A stretch of 64,000 nt of DNA from Bathynomus jamesi (taxonomy: Eukaryota; Arthropoda; Malacostraca; Isopoda; Cirolanidae). The notes beneath the pieces were generated by a model. The model saw nothing but the letters and a program-made list of their open reading frames with translations. It did not search any database and was not told where the DNA came from. The stretch lies in assembly GCA_023014485.1 (NCBI GenBank), contig JAJOZX010003313.1:316501-380500 (forward strand), in the 5' to 3' direction. A program made the translations under genes and the position numbers. Of this stretch, positions 34,395-46,704 are shown piece by piece (the stretch's first letter is position 1; every line of letters begins with the position of its first letter).

Positions 34395-34600
34395 TTTAAC
34401 CTTCTCAGTAACATCTACGGTCATATGACGGAGGGAACCTACAGCTTTACGCGAGATTCGAACCACGGGTGAGTACATAGACTGGAAGCGGAGGACGGTC
34501 TCCCATCCAACTACTATCCGACTCAATGTCGCTTACTTCGCTGTTGAACGGGAAGCAGTGTTACGACATTACGACGTAGCCCACTACAGGGGAGAGACAT
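34395..34600 (-). repeat. SINE-like repeat, family C (best copy)
   Basis: The plus strand shows ACGGTCATATGACGGAGGG, AACCTACAGCTTTACGCGAG, ATTCGAACCACGGG, GGACGGTCTCCCATCCAACT and GAACGGGAAGCAGTGTTACG. The complement of ATTCGAACCA is TGGTTCGAAT, a polymerase III B box, so transcription would run on the minus strand. It sits inside the hAT element near its right end. Confidence 0.6.
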
Positions 34601-34861
34601 TGTCGGTGTCCTACATACACTATGTAATACATAGTGTGTATGCAGGTGAACTGAAAAAAAAATATTGACGAATTAATCGCAAAAGATTCATGAGTCCTTT
34701 CGAGAGCGAGGCTTTTTTTTTAAGCACGAGGCCGAGGCCTTCATGAGTACTCCAAAAGAAAGGCCTCGAGGCAGAGGCTGAGGCCCGAGTCTCCATGTAA
34801 TATTTTTTTTTAAGCATGAGCCGAGGCCCGAGTCTCCATGTAATATATATATATATATATA

Positions 34862-35184
34862 AGAAAACTAGTTAAAGAAAGGTGATACTAAGAACATACT
34901 GAAAGCCTGATAAAACTGTTACAATTGCAGATTTTTTTAACGAAGTAATGTAACACCCAATTGGTAGATTTAAACTTCGTGTACACAGAGACTGTATTAT
35001 ATATTTTTTGAACGAACTAATATCTGTAACACCCTGAAGACAACAAGTCTTTGAATTACTCCATTCGCACTGTACAAAAAAATATACTAACCTAAAATAT
35101 TATTATAAATTTTTCTGCCATACGTTTCCCGATCAGTACTACATTCATTAAACCATCCTTTCAAATAATAATAATAATTTATTT
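34862..35184. other. No gene recognised
   Basis: AT-rich sequence between the hAT element and a SINE. No motif seen. Confidence 0.4.
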
Positions 35185-35360
35185 AACTGCCTTCAAAACG
35201 GCAACGGTCATATGACAGGGAACCTACAAGCTTTACTGGGATCTAAACCATCTACGAGTGGCTACATCATCCATCTGGACGCGGAGGATGTCAATCCATC
35301 CGACAACTGAACCGACGTTGTTGATCAACGGGAAGTGGGATTGCGATGTAGCCACAATGT
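35185..35360 (-). repeat. SINE-like repeat, family C
   Basis: Shares ACGGTCATATGACAGGGAAC, AGCTTTAC, GCGGAGGATG and CAACGGGAAGTGGGATTGCG with the 34,395 copy. Diverged; the B box is degraded. Confidence 0.55.
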
Positions 35361-35946
35361 ATCTCTTTATACAGAAAAAAAGAGCAAATATATTACCTCG
35401 ACATTGCGTTTAACTAAACAACGTAACGACAAAAGAATACCATAAAAGTGTATTTAGCTCAGTACTTCAGTGAAACGACAGTGATTGACGAAAAACAGCA
35501 TGGGGGGGGGGGACTACCTATGAATTATACTCGACGCGACAATTGTTGTTTTCCACCTCCAAATCGGCCGCAGCAGTTTCGACAAACGTTGCGAAACAAG
35601 AGGAATGACGCAAGAACGCCGTAATTGAGGATTTCTACTTATTATACACACCATTCACGTCTACCGAATTGGTAAGCAAAAGCGGACTACTTCGTCATTT
35701 AAGTCGCTACTAAATTATATATGGTTATTAGCGACATATAAACTACCACGTGGAAGTTAAGTAACACTCAGGCACGAAATATCGTATTTTATATATAAAT
35801 GAAACCAGTTCTATTAATATAATTCTTTTGTAACAAGTAAAAACTCACTCTACAAGTCATAATCTAATCTTTGAGGAAATTCAGATTCTAACAGGGGGGA
35901 AATATGGATAACATTTGCTTTGGATTATATATATATATATATATAT
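35361..35946. other. No gene recognised
   Basis: AT-rich, with a G-run near 35,505 and a (TA)n tract at 35,927-35,946 into which the next hAT inserted. Confidence 0.4.
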
Positions 35947-37210
35947 TAGTGATGTAGGTCACATCCGCACATTTTCTCGCATCCGCATCCGCACTTTGGA
36001 CTGCGGATGTCGTGCGGATGTGGACCGTTGAGATAAAACGTCATTAATAAGCGGAAATTATCAAATTCTACTATATTAATAGAACTAGTTCATTGTGCGC
36101 AAAAGTGATGCAAGCGACAAGACGAGAGGCTGTTCTTGTATGAAGTTACTCTCTTGCAACCTACTTAGATCCACGTTACAAAGCTAAGTTATTTTCACCT
36201 AGTACATTAGAACGAGTTAAATCATCACTTGGCAAAGCAGTTGAAGAGCTTCAATCTCTTGAATCTGTCGCTTCGCCACCCACCAAAAGAATAAAAGTTT
36301 CAGTGGCAGAACCAACACCTTCAACAAGCAAATCTATCACAGAATCTGTCTCTCAGTTTCTTGAGTCAAGCAGCAATGACGAGACCTACGCGATGTCAAA
36401 AGATGTAGTAAAAATGATCGAGAGCTATCACCAAGAAAAACGCCTGGCTGCACGTGACAATCCTATTAGTTGGTGGAAAAATACGCAGAATATCTATCCA
36501 TACTTGAGTAAACTTGCAAGGAAACATTTAGCCTGTCCTCCAACAAACGTACCAAGCGAGAGATTATTTAGCAGTGCTGGATTAATATATGATGAAAAGA
36601 GAAACAGACTGGCAGCAGAAAAGGCAGAAAAATTAATGTTCCTTAAGCATAACCTTCCTATAATTAAGTTTGAACATTAAACGATGAACATCTTAGTTTA
36701 CTTTATTTTAATTACTCATTTATAAATATGCCTAATAAAACTTTAAACTTAATATAAATAGTTATCAAGCTAATTAAAGATCTCTTTCTATAAGGGTGGA
36801 GGAGGTTGGGGAAAGAGGTCGGTGGGGTGCATTTGAGTTGGGTTCACGTCCCGCATCCTGGTAACAAAATTATGGTTTCTAATTGTGGTTGAAACTCAAC
36901 AAAATATAACGAATTTATTTGCAGACGAATTCACTAATTGATTTCTATATTAGTTAGATGCTTGATATTATTTTATATGTTCAGAGAAAAGTACAGCAAT
37001 TATTGTACAATTAATCAATTATACTACATTATAGCTACAGCTCTCTCTATATAATAACTTATTATATACGTTAAACACAACAAATCTCGAATATATCCTA
37101 AAAATAACGAAAATGTAGACATCCGCATCCGCATCCGCGGATGTTGAAATCAAACATCCTCATCCGCATCCGCATCCGCGGATGTGAAAAAAATGACATC
37201 CGCTACATCA

Positions 37211-37213
<3 letters not shown>
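35947..37213 (+). mobile_element. hAT transposon with ATCCGC-repeating ends, internally deleted
   Basis: Begins TAGTGATGTAG and ends CTACATCACTA. The ends are packed with CATCCGC and GCGGATG words (35,960-36,025 and 37,115-37,200). It lies within (TA)n, so the target duplication (ATATATAT on both sides) is compatible with 8 bp but not diagnostic. Only the last part of the transposase remains. Confidence 0.85.
36153..36680 (+). pseudogene. hAT transposase C-terminal fragment
   Basis: An open plus-strand frame reads ATYLDPRYKAKLFSPST (the end of the catalytic domain), a variable linker, then NPISWWKNTQNIYPYLSKLA and PPTNVPSERLFSSAGLIYD, the hAT dimerisation domain with its NVPSERLFS motif. It ends FLKHNLPIIKFEH and a stop. 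The first Met (36,303) falls in the linker. The N-terminal BED finger and most of the RNase H-like fold are missing, so no transposase activity is expected. The frame is otherwise clean. Confidence 0.88.
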
Positions 37214-37291
<78 letters not shown>

Positions 37292-37296
<5 letters not shown>

Positions 37297-37601
37297 TCGC
37301 GCACCATAGGCATTTTCATTGTTGACTATATTATTTCTTTTCTTTTAGGAGGAGATAGATGACTGCGAAATTAACAATAGACGAGAGGGTGAGCTCGTTT
37401 TTAATGTATGGAATACCAGGTACTACAAATCGATGAATCGGTACAGAATTTAAATTCTGTACCGATTCATCGATTTGTAGTAACATGCATTAAAACCAAG
37501 GCTCACCTTCTCGTCTATTATTAATTTCGCAGCCATCCCCTACCTAAAAGAAAAAAATATATTGTAGTCAACACTGAAAATTCCTATAGAGCGCGACTTT
37601 T
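37292..37601. mobile_element. Hairpin element, probably from a mariner-like 5' end
   Basis: Arms of about 150-160 bp are inverted around an axis at 37,451/37,452 (CAGAATTTAAATTCTG). The outer ends are AAAAGTCGCGC-CCATAGG and the complement. The left arm contains ATGACTGCGAAATTAACAAT, reading MTAKLTIDERV. This resembles the MADKLTITDRIEL start of the mariner at 46.7 kb. The left arm has a few extra bases. It follows a (TA)n(GA)n tract. Confidence 0.7.
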
Positions 37602-37639
37602 GCGCCACCGTATATATATGTATATATACTGTTCATTAT

Positions 37640-37720
37640 TTTGGATAGAGCACTGTTTCTCAAACTTTTTCAAACTGTGACCCTTTTTAAAGATGTATCT
37701 ACTTTCAACCCCCAAATTTT
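37640..37720. repeat. Possible hAT-type end
   Basis: GCACTGTTTCTCAAACTTTTTC followed by ACTGTGACCCTTTTTAAAG is typical of Charlie-like hAT termini. No partner end was found. Confidence 0.35.
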
Positions 37721-38014
37721 CATTTCATCTTTTTTCCCCCCAGGAACTTCTCTATTCCCCTTTCTCCAGGGTTCGCATTCCACAATTTAATAAACAGTGT
37801 AACGGTATTAACAACGTATTAATTAAGGCCAACCAACGTTAACACCGCCTCGCACGTCAAACCGAGTGAAGCCTCGCAACAAAAGGAATCATCAGACTTA
37901 TTTTGGGGTATAAGGCTTCATGCGGTGACTGCATCAACAGCCTAACAATTAAACCATTATCCGGAATCCTCACCATGCAAGACGGACGGTCACAGTGCTT
38001 ATAATGCATCCACG

Positions 38015-38450
38015 AAACTAGAAAGGCAACCAAGCGCCAAGATGACGGGTCAGACAGTGAAGCTGACGACCCTCCATTGCTCCTTCAGCTTCAAGAGGAA
38101 GCGTCTGATGATGATGATGTAGAAGAGGAAGGTGGTGCCCCTTCGTCAACCACCTTCTGACTTCCTTTCCATGACTCAACACTACTACCACCAAGCACCG
38201 ATCAGCAATTTTGGGAGGTGAATACAACTATTTATGCAGTTTATTTCCTCCACTACAATATAATTTATAAAAATATATTATTGTTTTCTATTTAAATGTG
38301 TTTAAAAAGGTAAAAAAATTAGGTTTATTATGCAGTTTTGGGTTGGAAAAATCTTTCGTAGGAACGCATCTCCCATTATATAATGAGATTTAATGGGAAA
38401 ATAAGGTCCGTTATACAGGAACGTAACCCTTCCGTATAACGAGGACTGCC
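38015..38450 (+). mobile_element. Tigger/pogo-like remnant (3' part)
   Basis: The plus strand at about 38,020-38,158 reads an acidic tail (QDDGSDSEADDPPLLLQ and ASDDDDVEEEGG) with no internal stop. Downstream, GGTCCGTTATACAGGAACG and CCGTATAACGAGGACTGCC match the style of Tigger/pogo terminal repeats, whose ends contain TCCTCGTTATA-type words. The catalytic domain is absent. The link between the acidic frame and the terminal repeat is inferred. Confidence 0.4.
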
Positions 38451-38459
38451 TCTCTCTCC

Positions 38460-38503
<44 letters not shown>

Positions 38504-38507
<4 letters not shown>

Positions 38508-38637
38508 AAAAAACCACGAAGGAAAAAAGAAACACAAAGGGGTGCTCAAGCGCTTTCGTCTAATGACATCCTCAGGAACGAAAGCGCTTGAGCACCCCTT
38601 TGTGTTTCTTTTTTCCTTCGTGGTTTTATTCATCATA
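38504..38637. repeat. Hairpin repeat, possible Penelope-like terminus
   Basis: ATGAAAAAACCACGAAGG and its complement enclose a near-perfect hairpin of about 55-bp arms (GGGGTGCTCAAGCGCTTTCG and inverse) around ATGACATCCTCAGG. On the minus strand the loop reads CTGAGGATGTCATTAGAC then GAAAGCGC, resembling a hammerhead ribozyme core. Related single-arm copy at 27,030. Confidence 0.45.
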
Positions 38638-38671
38638 AATACTTTTCACGTGTCACTTTCGTGAAATAATT

Positions 38672-38702
<31 letters not shown>

Positions 38703-38733
38703 ACCTGATGTACAAGATCTTCATAGAAATTTC

Positions 38734-38783
<50 letters not shown>

Positions 38784-38954
38784 TACAAGATCTTCATAGA
38801 AATTTCGAATACTGTGTAGCAATTACGCAATACAGCAATTTTTAACTTTTTCAAAAGATTAAAAAAATGAAATGCTTCACATATGATGAGATGAGCAAAG
38901 TGGCACCCCCATTTCAAAAAGAATAAAATTTTTGTTATATAATATCAATAACAG

Positions 38955-38996
<42 letters not shown>

Positions 38997-39670
38997 TGAA
39001 TAATAAACAAAGACTAAAATCTATACATTATTCTCTCATTCACTATTAACAATAGAATCGGATCTAGGCTAGTCGTAAAACCGAGTGGTATAAGGCGTTT
39101 TGGAGTAAGGAGGGATGGAGCAGTGGTAGAAATGGGGGGGGGGGGGGACATAAAAAATAACCCTATATATAGACACATAGATATCGAAAATTACCCCCCT
39201 ATCTCCCCCTCCCGAAGAATAGAGAACGAGAGAACGAGAGAGAGAATGAGAGAAAAAACTATAAAAGTGGGAGGTGGGGGTTAAATGCGGAGACTGAAGG
39301 GAGAGGACGGGGGGGGGGACTGAAATTGTGAGTGGGGGTTTAGGGATTGAAAGAGTGGGGGGGGGGGGGGTTGCAGATTAGGCCGTTCTAGGTCACCTAC
39401 TTTCCATGGTTTTGCAACGTTGCCACATTTACATTTATCTCGACACTCAACTAAAATCTCGCGTGCACCAACGCAAGATTTTTTTTTTTTTTTACCTTCT
39501 TTTCAGTTGCATTTTATTGCTAAACCATTTGGTGATGTAATTTTTATTACTGCCTACCAACCAACTTACATCAAATGTTTTGTATTGTACACATTCGTGT
39601 GTAACAAAAGTATCTGTACATTCATCCAAATGCATTATCTTATGGCAAAACATGAAACGACATGAAGCGC

Positions 39671-39720
<50 letters not shown>

Positions 39721-39809
39721 TATATATATATAATCAAACCTTAAAGACAAGTATAATTACAATAAATAACTATAATTATATACGCTGTTATGATTACACA
39801 TTTTGTAAA

Positions 39810-39851
<42 letters not shown>

Positions 39852-39870
39852 TCTTATATATATATATATA
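38638..39870. other. No gene; many TA, GA, G and GT tracts
   Basis: (TA)n at 38,677, 38,738 and 38,957; a 27-bp repeat GATGTACAAGATCTTCATAG-type flanking the second tract (38,705 and 38,779); G-runs at 39,134, 39,310 and 39,356; a T-run at 39,479; and (GT)n at 39,812-39,850. No motif-bearing frame. Confidence 0.5.
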
Positions 39871-41021
<1,151 letters not shown>

Positions 41022-41029
41022 GGCAAATG

Positions 41030-42551
41030 TGGTGGGCACCGTTAACCAAAAAGTTAACTTCGTTAACCGCTAATCCGTTAACCAAAAAGTTAACTTCGTT
41101 AACCGTTAATCCGTTAATCATGTAACGGAAGTTACCGATAAACCGTTAACGTTAACTTTTATTATAAAAAAAATGAAAAACACAATATATATATAATTTA
41201 ATTTTCCCTCTTCTTCTCGTTCTCCATTTTGTCCATGAGATGCATGTTGCCCTTCATGAAAATTAGCATATCAAAGTTTTCATCAGACAGGGATGATCTC
41301 TTGGCCCTCAGGATGTCCTTGCCCATAGAGAAAAACGCTCCACTGCAGCACTGGAGGGGATGGCTGTGTTGAACTTGATGAACAAGTCCACCAACACTTG
41401 CTCACCCAAGAAGGCAGCATCTGTCAGCAAGTCCTTGGAGTTGGTCTCCAGCCAGGTCTTGACCAAGTTCTGGGCCTTGCCCTTGAGTGACCTGTGGCTT
41501 CTGCTGCTCTCTTTTGTCTGGATGACAGCACTGAAGAAGTCATCCTCCTCCTCCTCCTCCTCGTTGTTGCTGCCTCCACTGTTGCTGCCCACTTCGTTGG
41601 ACTGCTGCTTCATGGCCTCCTCGACTGTACCCTCCATGCTTTTCCTCACCCTGGCGACCTTGGTGTTGTCATACTTGTCCAACCAGATGAGGCGAAACCT
41701 GGGATGGAAGGCAGCAGCCAGCTGGCATTCGTCATCCTCCAAGTACCGGCAGGATCAACCGGGTAGAAAAATAATTATGGAGATTTTAAAGATGTGGTAC
41801 CTAGAAGTACCGCCAGGACATAAAGGGTTAAGGTGAAAACGCTCCCATTGTAAGACATCAATTGACTTAATTTATGTCATCAAAGTGACATGAGAATTGA
41901 AATCTTACCTGATCAGTTTTATGGTTCTTGAAATGTATCAAGGAGACTACTAATAAGGTACTCACAGACATATTATAAATATACATGACTTACTTGACAA
42001 CGATTATTTTTAAATATTCACTAGCACAAACATGTTGCGCAAGAGACAGACTGCAAATGAAACGAATGTAGTTATTTGTTGTAATTGTTACATATATATT
42101 ATTGAAAGTGCCTTAAAATGCTCGTGATATTTCTTGAAAGAAGTTGAAACATTCAACTCAAATGGCAAATCTTTCCGCCTGATTTTACAGTCGACCATGT
42201 TTTGCTCAAACCAATGCCATAAATAACTACCATATTTGGTAAGACACAAATTGTGGCGACGGAAACAAATATATCGCCTGATTTTGCACTGCGGAAATGG
42301 AAATTCGTTCATCACTATTAACAGTGGCGGATTAATTGCGCACCTGCTCAGCACTGAAAATAATATAAACTTTTAAACGTTTATTTATGAATTTTTTGGG
42401 TTAACGGACTTGAGTTAACGGAAGTTAAATGTAACGGAAGTTAATTAGTCCGATAATGATTTTCAAAGTTAACTTAAAAGTTAAATCGTTAACGAAAAAG
42501 TTAACTTCGTTAATTAACGATTAACGGATTAACGGTTTGTGCCCAGCTTTG
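41030..42551 (-). mobile_element. hAT transposon with CGTTAA-repeating ends, internally deleted
   Basis: Flanked by a perfect 8-bp direct repeat GGCAAATG (41,022-41,029 and 42,552-42,559). The terminal words GGGCAC and GTGCCC face each other. The outer 100-150 bp on each side are reiterated GTTAAC, CCGTTAATCCGTTAA and AAAAAGTTAACTTCGTTAA. It contains the 3' part of a transposase gene on the minus strand and is 1,522 bp long. Confidence 0.92.
41198..41742 (-). pseudogene. hAT transposase C-terminal fragment, frameshifted
   Basis: The frame starts within DDECQLAAAFHPRFRLIWL (end of the catalytic domain) and passes through an acidic and serine-rich linker with a run of Glu. It reaches LVDLFIKFNTAIPSSAAVER of the dimerisation domain. 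A one-base loss near 41,330 shifts the frame; the continuation reads FFSMGKDILRAKRSSLSDEN and NMHLMDK before a stop at 41,198-41,200. The N-terminal two-thirds are deleted, so it is inactive. Confidence 0.85.
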
Positions 42552-42559
42552 GGCAAATG

Positions 42560-42822
42560 GCCGATTTATTAAATTTCTTGAAAAGCATTTCGGTGAACAT
42601 TACGCTGGTGAACGGGTTGTCGCAATTTCAACGTCGCAAAATTCAAAAGTATCATGCGATTACTCTAAAGAAAAGGATTTCGCGAGATCAATTCGGCTAA
42701 TGGAGTTAAACTGAAACTCAGCCTCAGGACGCCAAATTAAATAAAATAAATAGCCCAATTTCACAATTACTTATTTTTTTATTAAAATTATTTTAATAAA
42801 AAATTGTAAGAGATTTAATTTG

Positions 42823-42866
<44 letters not shown>

Positions 42867-43467
42867 ACGAAATTTTGGAAACATTCTATGAAACTATGAA
42901 AAATAAAATATTACTTCCCACTTTAACGCTTAACCCATTGCCGTTCGCGATCCCAAAGTGAAAACGGCAGAGTTACCTTACCTTACCTTACCTAACGCTA
43001 ACTCATTCTTGACTCAAATTAACTAAGGATCGAAGTGGAAAATCCGAGAAAGAGACCAAATGGAACATAAATATTTACCATAATTATTTGCCCATGAATT
43101 AGAAAGCCTAATTGTGAATCTCATTCTCCAACTGATCCATTCCCATTCCCATACTACGCCCCCGGGCCCACGATTACACCCGAGCCCCCTAAACGTACTT
43201 TCGAAAATCTTCATTTCTCAATTGGAGAATGCTCAATTTCGAACGGCGAATGAGAAAAGAATGGCATGGCGTGGGAAGTAATCCTTCGAGCTACACGCAG
43301 GAATGAAAACTTTCAGGATGGAACAGTTAAAGATATCATCCAACAAAACGAAACTGCAGTCGGTCTCATGAGAAACCCGAATGTGGGAATCTCGAAAAGG
43401 GAGCGCTCAAATTGATCGATTCCCATTCCCTATTTTAAGTTTTGATTTTTTATGCAAACAACAACAA

Positions 43468-43517
<50 letters not shown>

Positions 43518-44269
43518 AGTTTGCTGTTGCGTCATAGCCGCTTTTAACCCTTCCCCAAATTGGAATTCTTACTTTCAGACTGCCAATGAGAATGGGAAGT
43601 AATCACTGGGAATCTCATTGGGAATAACACCACCGCCGTGGTACAGGTTAAAAAAAAAATTCCCTTTTAAACCACAACGTGAAAGTAATGAGAACAAAAA
43701 CATTCGGACTTTTAAATAAAGAATGCAAACTACATCTTTATATAACGTTTATATACGATCCACAATAGAGTGTTCTACATTGTCAACTGATGCCCTTTTA
43801 AATATAATCAGCTGATGAAGCTTTAGGACAATCTCGCTTCTTGTAAAGCGAAGCTGCCTGGAGACGATTACTGCATGCAAGAGGAGGAGGAGGAGGAGGA
43901 GGAGGAGGAGGAGGATATCGCCAATAATCAAAACTGGAACCAGAAAACGTGTTACTCGACACATAAGCGGAAGCTACCTGGAATAAACTGAAGGCGTAAT
44001 TCTCTCCAAAGGTCGCACAACTGGAAGATCATGGTCAACGAGAGTATATTTGGTTTTATTTAGGAGAACCTCTAAACGCCGCCGTAAATAGAGTAGAACC
44101 AGAATCAATAGATACCCGGGATAAGTCTACAGCACAAGAGGGATCCAATCAATCTCGACCTCTCGTATAGTTTAGAATTTTTTTTTTTATCGATTTACAT
44201 CGTCATACTAATCCTCTTAAATCTGTATTCCCAAAATAATCAATCCTCCAATCCCTCAAAATTCCTCCA
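42560..44269. other. No gene; trinucleotide microsatellites
   Basis: (TA)n at 42,824-42,864, (CTA)n at 43,467-43,517 and (GGA)n at 43,880-43,914. Frames across them are low-complexity artefacts. GAATGGGAAT-type words recur loosely around 43,090-43,610 without a clear unit. Confidence 0.5.
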
Positions 44270-44276
44270 TCAGCCA

Positions 44277-44355
44277 GGCCTAGAGGTGGGGGCCACCACT
44301 TGACCTTCGTATGAAGAGACTGACGCACGGAACTTTGACGAGGTTACCAGGGATA
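44277..44355. repeat. Repeat shared with 31.4 kb
   Basis: GCCTAGAGGTGGGGGCCACC, CTTGACCTTCGTATGAAGAG and GACGCACGGAACTTT parallel 31,439-31,505. Confidence 0.45.
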
Positions 44356-44675
44356 TACTGTGTATATATACTGACTGGGTACATCAGTTAGTACCAAAGC
44401 CTACCTACAACTAGTCAGTCCACACCGCATTATGAGTAAGCAATTTCATGCAAAAAAAAAAACAAATCATTTTTGTTAGCGACAGATTAATAGTTACTTA
44501 ATAAGCTCATGAGCCATTTAGATTTTAAATGTAACTTTACAACTTCGGACGTAAAGCTCAAAATTTTGATGGCTGTAGTATTTTGTAAATTCACTGACCA
44601 AATTATTTTTCTGCATTTCACAAAAGTGAAAAATTCTGTAAAAGTGTACAGAAATTATATATTAATACGTAGACT

Positions 44676-45290
44676 TTGCCAACCACCGAAAACGTCAATA
44701 CAACACTCAAGACATTTAATCAGATCATCAATAATGCAAACAAATACATACCCAAGGGCAACATTAGGAAATACAACCCAAATTACACTAGAGAAATAGC
44801 CCACCTCATAAGGCAACGTAACCTCAAACATAACACACAAACACCACACAGAGAAGCCATAAAACAGCAGATACAACAGCTTAACACAGAAATAAACAAC
44901 AAACTCAAAGAAAAATAAACAAACATTTAGAGAATTCATAACGACACTAAACTACTCCACAGATACATCCAGGCTATACAAGATTATAAACAGCATTACC
45001 CACTCTAACAGCGGCATTCACACCTCACACGCGGCTATCTGTTGCAGCCAAAATAATATCCCAACATATACACAACAAGCTAACATTCTAGTTAATCACT
45101 ACGCAAAGATAAGCCACTTAATAAACAGAGACAACAACCAGAAACACGTAGACAGACAAACTACCAGACACAAAACCTACAGACTCGACAAGACCATTAC
45201 ACCCTTCAATACAGACCAGACCACCAAGATCATCAAAAACATTAAGAATTCGAAGGCTACTGGACCAGACAACGTATTAACATACACCTT
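44676..45290 (+). pseudogene. LINE (Jockey/I-like), 5' fragment before the giant insertion
   Basis: The open frame 44,676-44,918 reads FNQIINNANKYIPKGNIRK and YTREIAHLIRQRNLK, the linker between endonuclease and reverse transcriptase. After a stop, broken frames continue to IKNIKNSKATGPDNV (45,235-45,275), the start of the RT fingers. At 45,290 it is cut by the palindromic element, and the matching downstream part (HLKHLGPQN, with LKPNKNP) resumes at 61,914. The endonuclease domain is absent. Confidence 0.85.
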
Positions 45291-45847
45291 AGTAGTATAG
45301 CCGCAAAAGGGGAGAGTGCAAGAATGTTGCAAGTGATTATGTAATGTTGCAAAGGGGGTGGGGGGGGGGTTGCAAAAAAAAGAAAAAATTATAAAAAAGA
45401 AAAAAAAAGAAAAAACCTAGGTTGCAAGGGGCATGCAACTTGGGGGCGGAGTTCTCCCCCAAGCTATTCCCCCCAAAGGGCCAGAGAGAAAGGAGGAGAG
45501 GTGTTCACCTGGCAGGAGCCAAGTGCATATTAAGACTTCAGCCGAGTAGGCGTTGTTTTATAGGCTCCTAATCAGCCAGTTGGCTGAGCCAAGGGGGGGG
45601 GAGAGGGTACACCTGAAGGAGAGAGAGAGACACCTGAAGGAGAGAGAGAGAGAGTAGTGGCCTTTGATTGCAAGGCATGCAACTTGAAGGCGGAGTTCTC
45701 CCCCAAGTTATTTTCGTTTACCTAACCTAAGAGGCCTCTAAGGGGTTTTCCCAAAGGGCCAGAAAGAGAAGGACCAGAGGTCCTTGCTCGGCTGGGAGCC
45801 GAGCTGGAATGACTCCGTCAGTCGTCTCTCGGCCTTTTATAAACCTC

Positions 45848-46030
45848 TATTCTGGCTGAGTTGCCAGATAGCGCCATGTATTCAGTTGCTGAGTTGCCAC
45901 ATCACGCCATGTATTCAGGTGCTGTGTTGCCAGATCGCACCATGTATGCAGTTGCTGAGTTGCCAGATCATGCCATGTATTCGGATGCTGAGGTGCCAGA
46001 TCGCACCATGTATTCCAGATAGCGCCATGT
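45848..46030. repeat. 33-bp minisatellite near the left end
   Basis: About five tandem units of TGAGTTGCCAGATCGCACCA plus TGTATTCAGTTGC, each with a few changes, and a partial sixth. The mirror array is at about 61,150-61,345. Frames across it give 11-residue repeats on either strand and are unlikely to be genes. Confidence 0.92.
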
Positions 46031-46256
46031 GTCCAGAAAACCATATATTAATCATCCATTGTGTACCGCAATTGAATCCAATTAAATTATGTTTAAATAA
46101 ATAATTTTTACACACTTATTTTTTATTATAAATATTTGAACAACGAAACAATATGAAAATTTACGAAACAATTCAATTAAAAGTTGAAATTATCCCAAAT
46201 ACAATCCGCTATAACAGGGTCGGACGACATGAGAGATCTTCCTTCCAGACCGCTCT

Positions 46257-46304
<48 letters not shown>

Positions 46305-46488
46305 ACGAATAAACAACTCGCACACACACACACACGAAGAACACCTGATGGTTGAGAGACCTTCCCCCCAATCCCTGATAAGTCTCCCTTCACTTCAAAT
46401 GAGAAGAAATTTATGAAACACCCGCTTGTCTGTGCACAAAGCATATAAAACCATAATATATTTATATAGTTAATCATCGAGCCCCATC

Positions 46489-46534
<46 letters not shown>

Positions 46535-46704
46535 TCGTACATTCCCCAGCTGTGTTTGTATATGAACAACTCGTGCACACACACACACACACACCCCGGA
46601 AACCAATGCATTTTTTCATCTCCTGGGGATCTTCTGAATGGATTATCGACCCACAGTTTAATGTGGAAACGAATGCTCTTTTTAAAATATAATTAGAGGA
46701 TATA

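Larger units (their letters stand above)
31528..34850 (-). mobile_element. hAT transposon with GAGGCC-repeating ends
   Basis: Both ends carry GAGGCC-type words: TCGAGGC, AAGGTCTCGAGGCCAAG and GAAGGACTCGTGAAT at 31,535-31,618; then GGACTCATGAAT (complement), GGCCTCGGCCTCG and GAGGCCCGAGTCTCCATG at 34,685-34,845. The transposase lies between them on the minus strand. A family C SINE (34,395-34,600) sits between the gene start and the right end. I could not fix the outermost bases or the 8-bp duplication, so the limits are approximate. Confidence 0.7.

Noticed and set aside
41360..41836. A 158-aa plus-strand frame
   Set aside because: Antisense of the hAT C-terminal fragment; its Ser run comes from the Glu codons on the other strand.
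45784..46104. A 106-aa repeat-protein gene in the left arm (and its mirror)
   Set aside because: The frame is a translation of the 33-bp minisatellite. Length 33 is a multiple of three, so all frames stay open.
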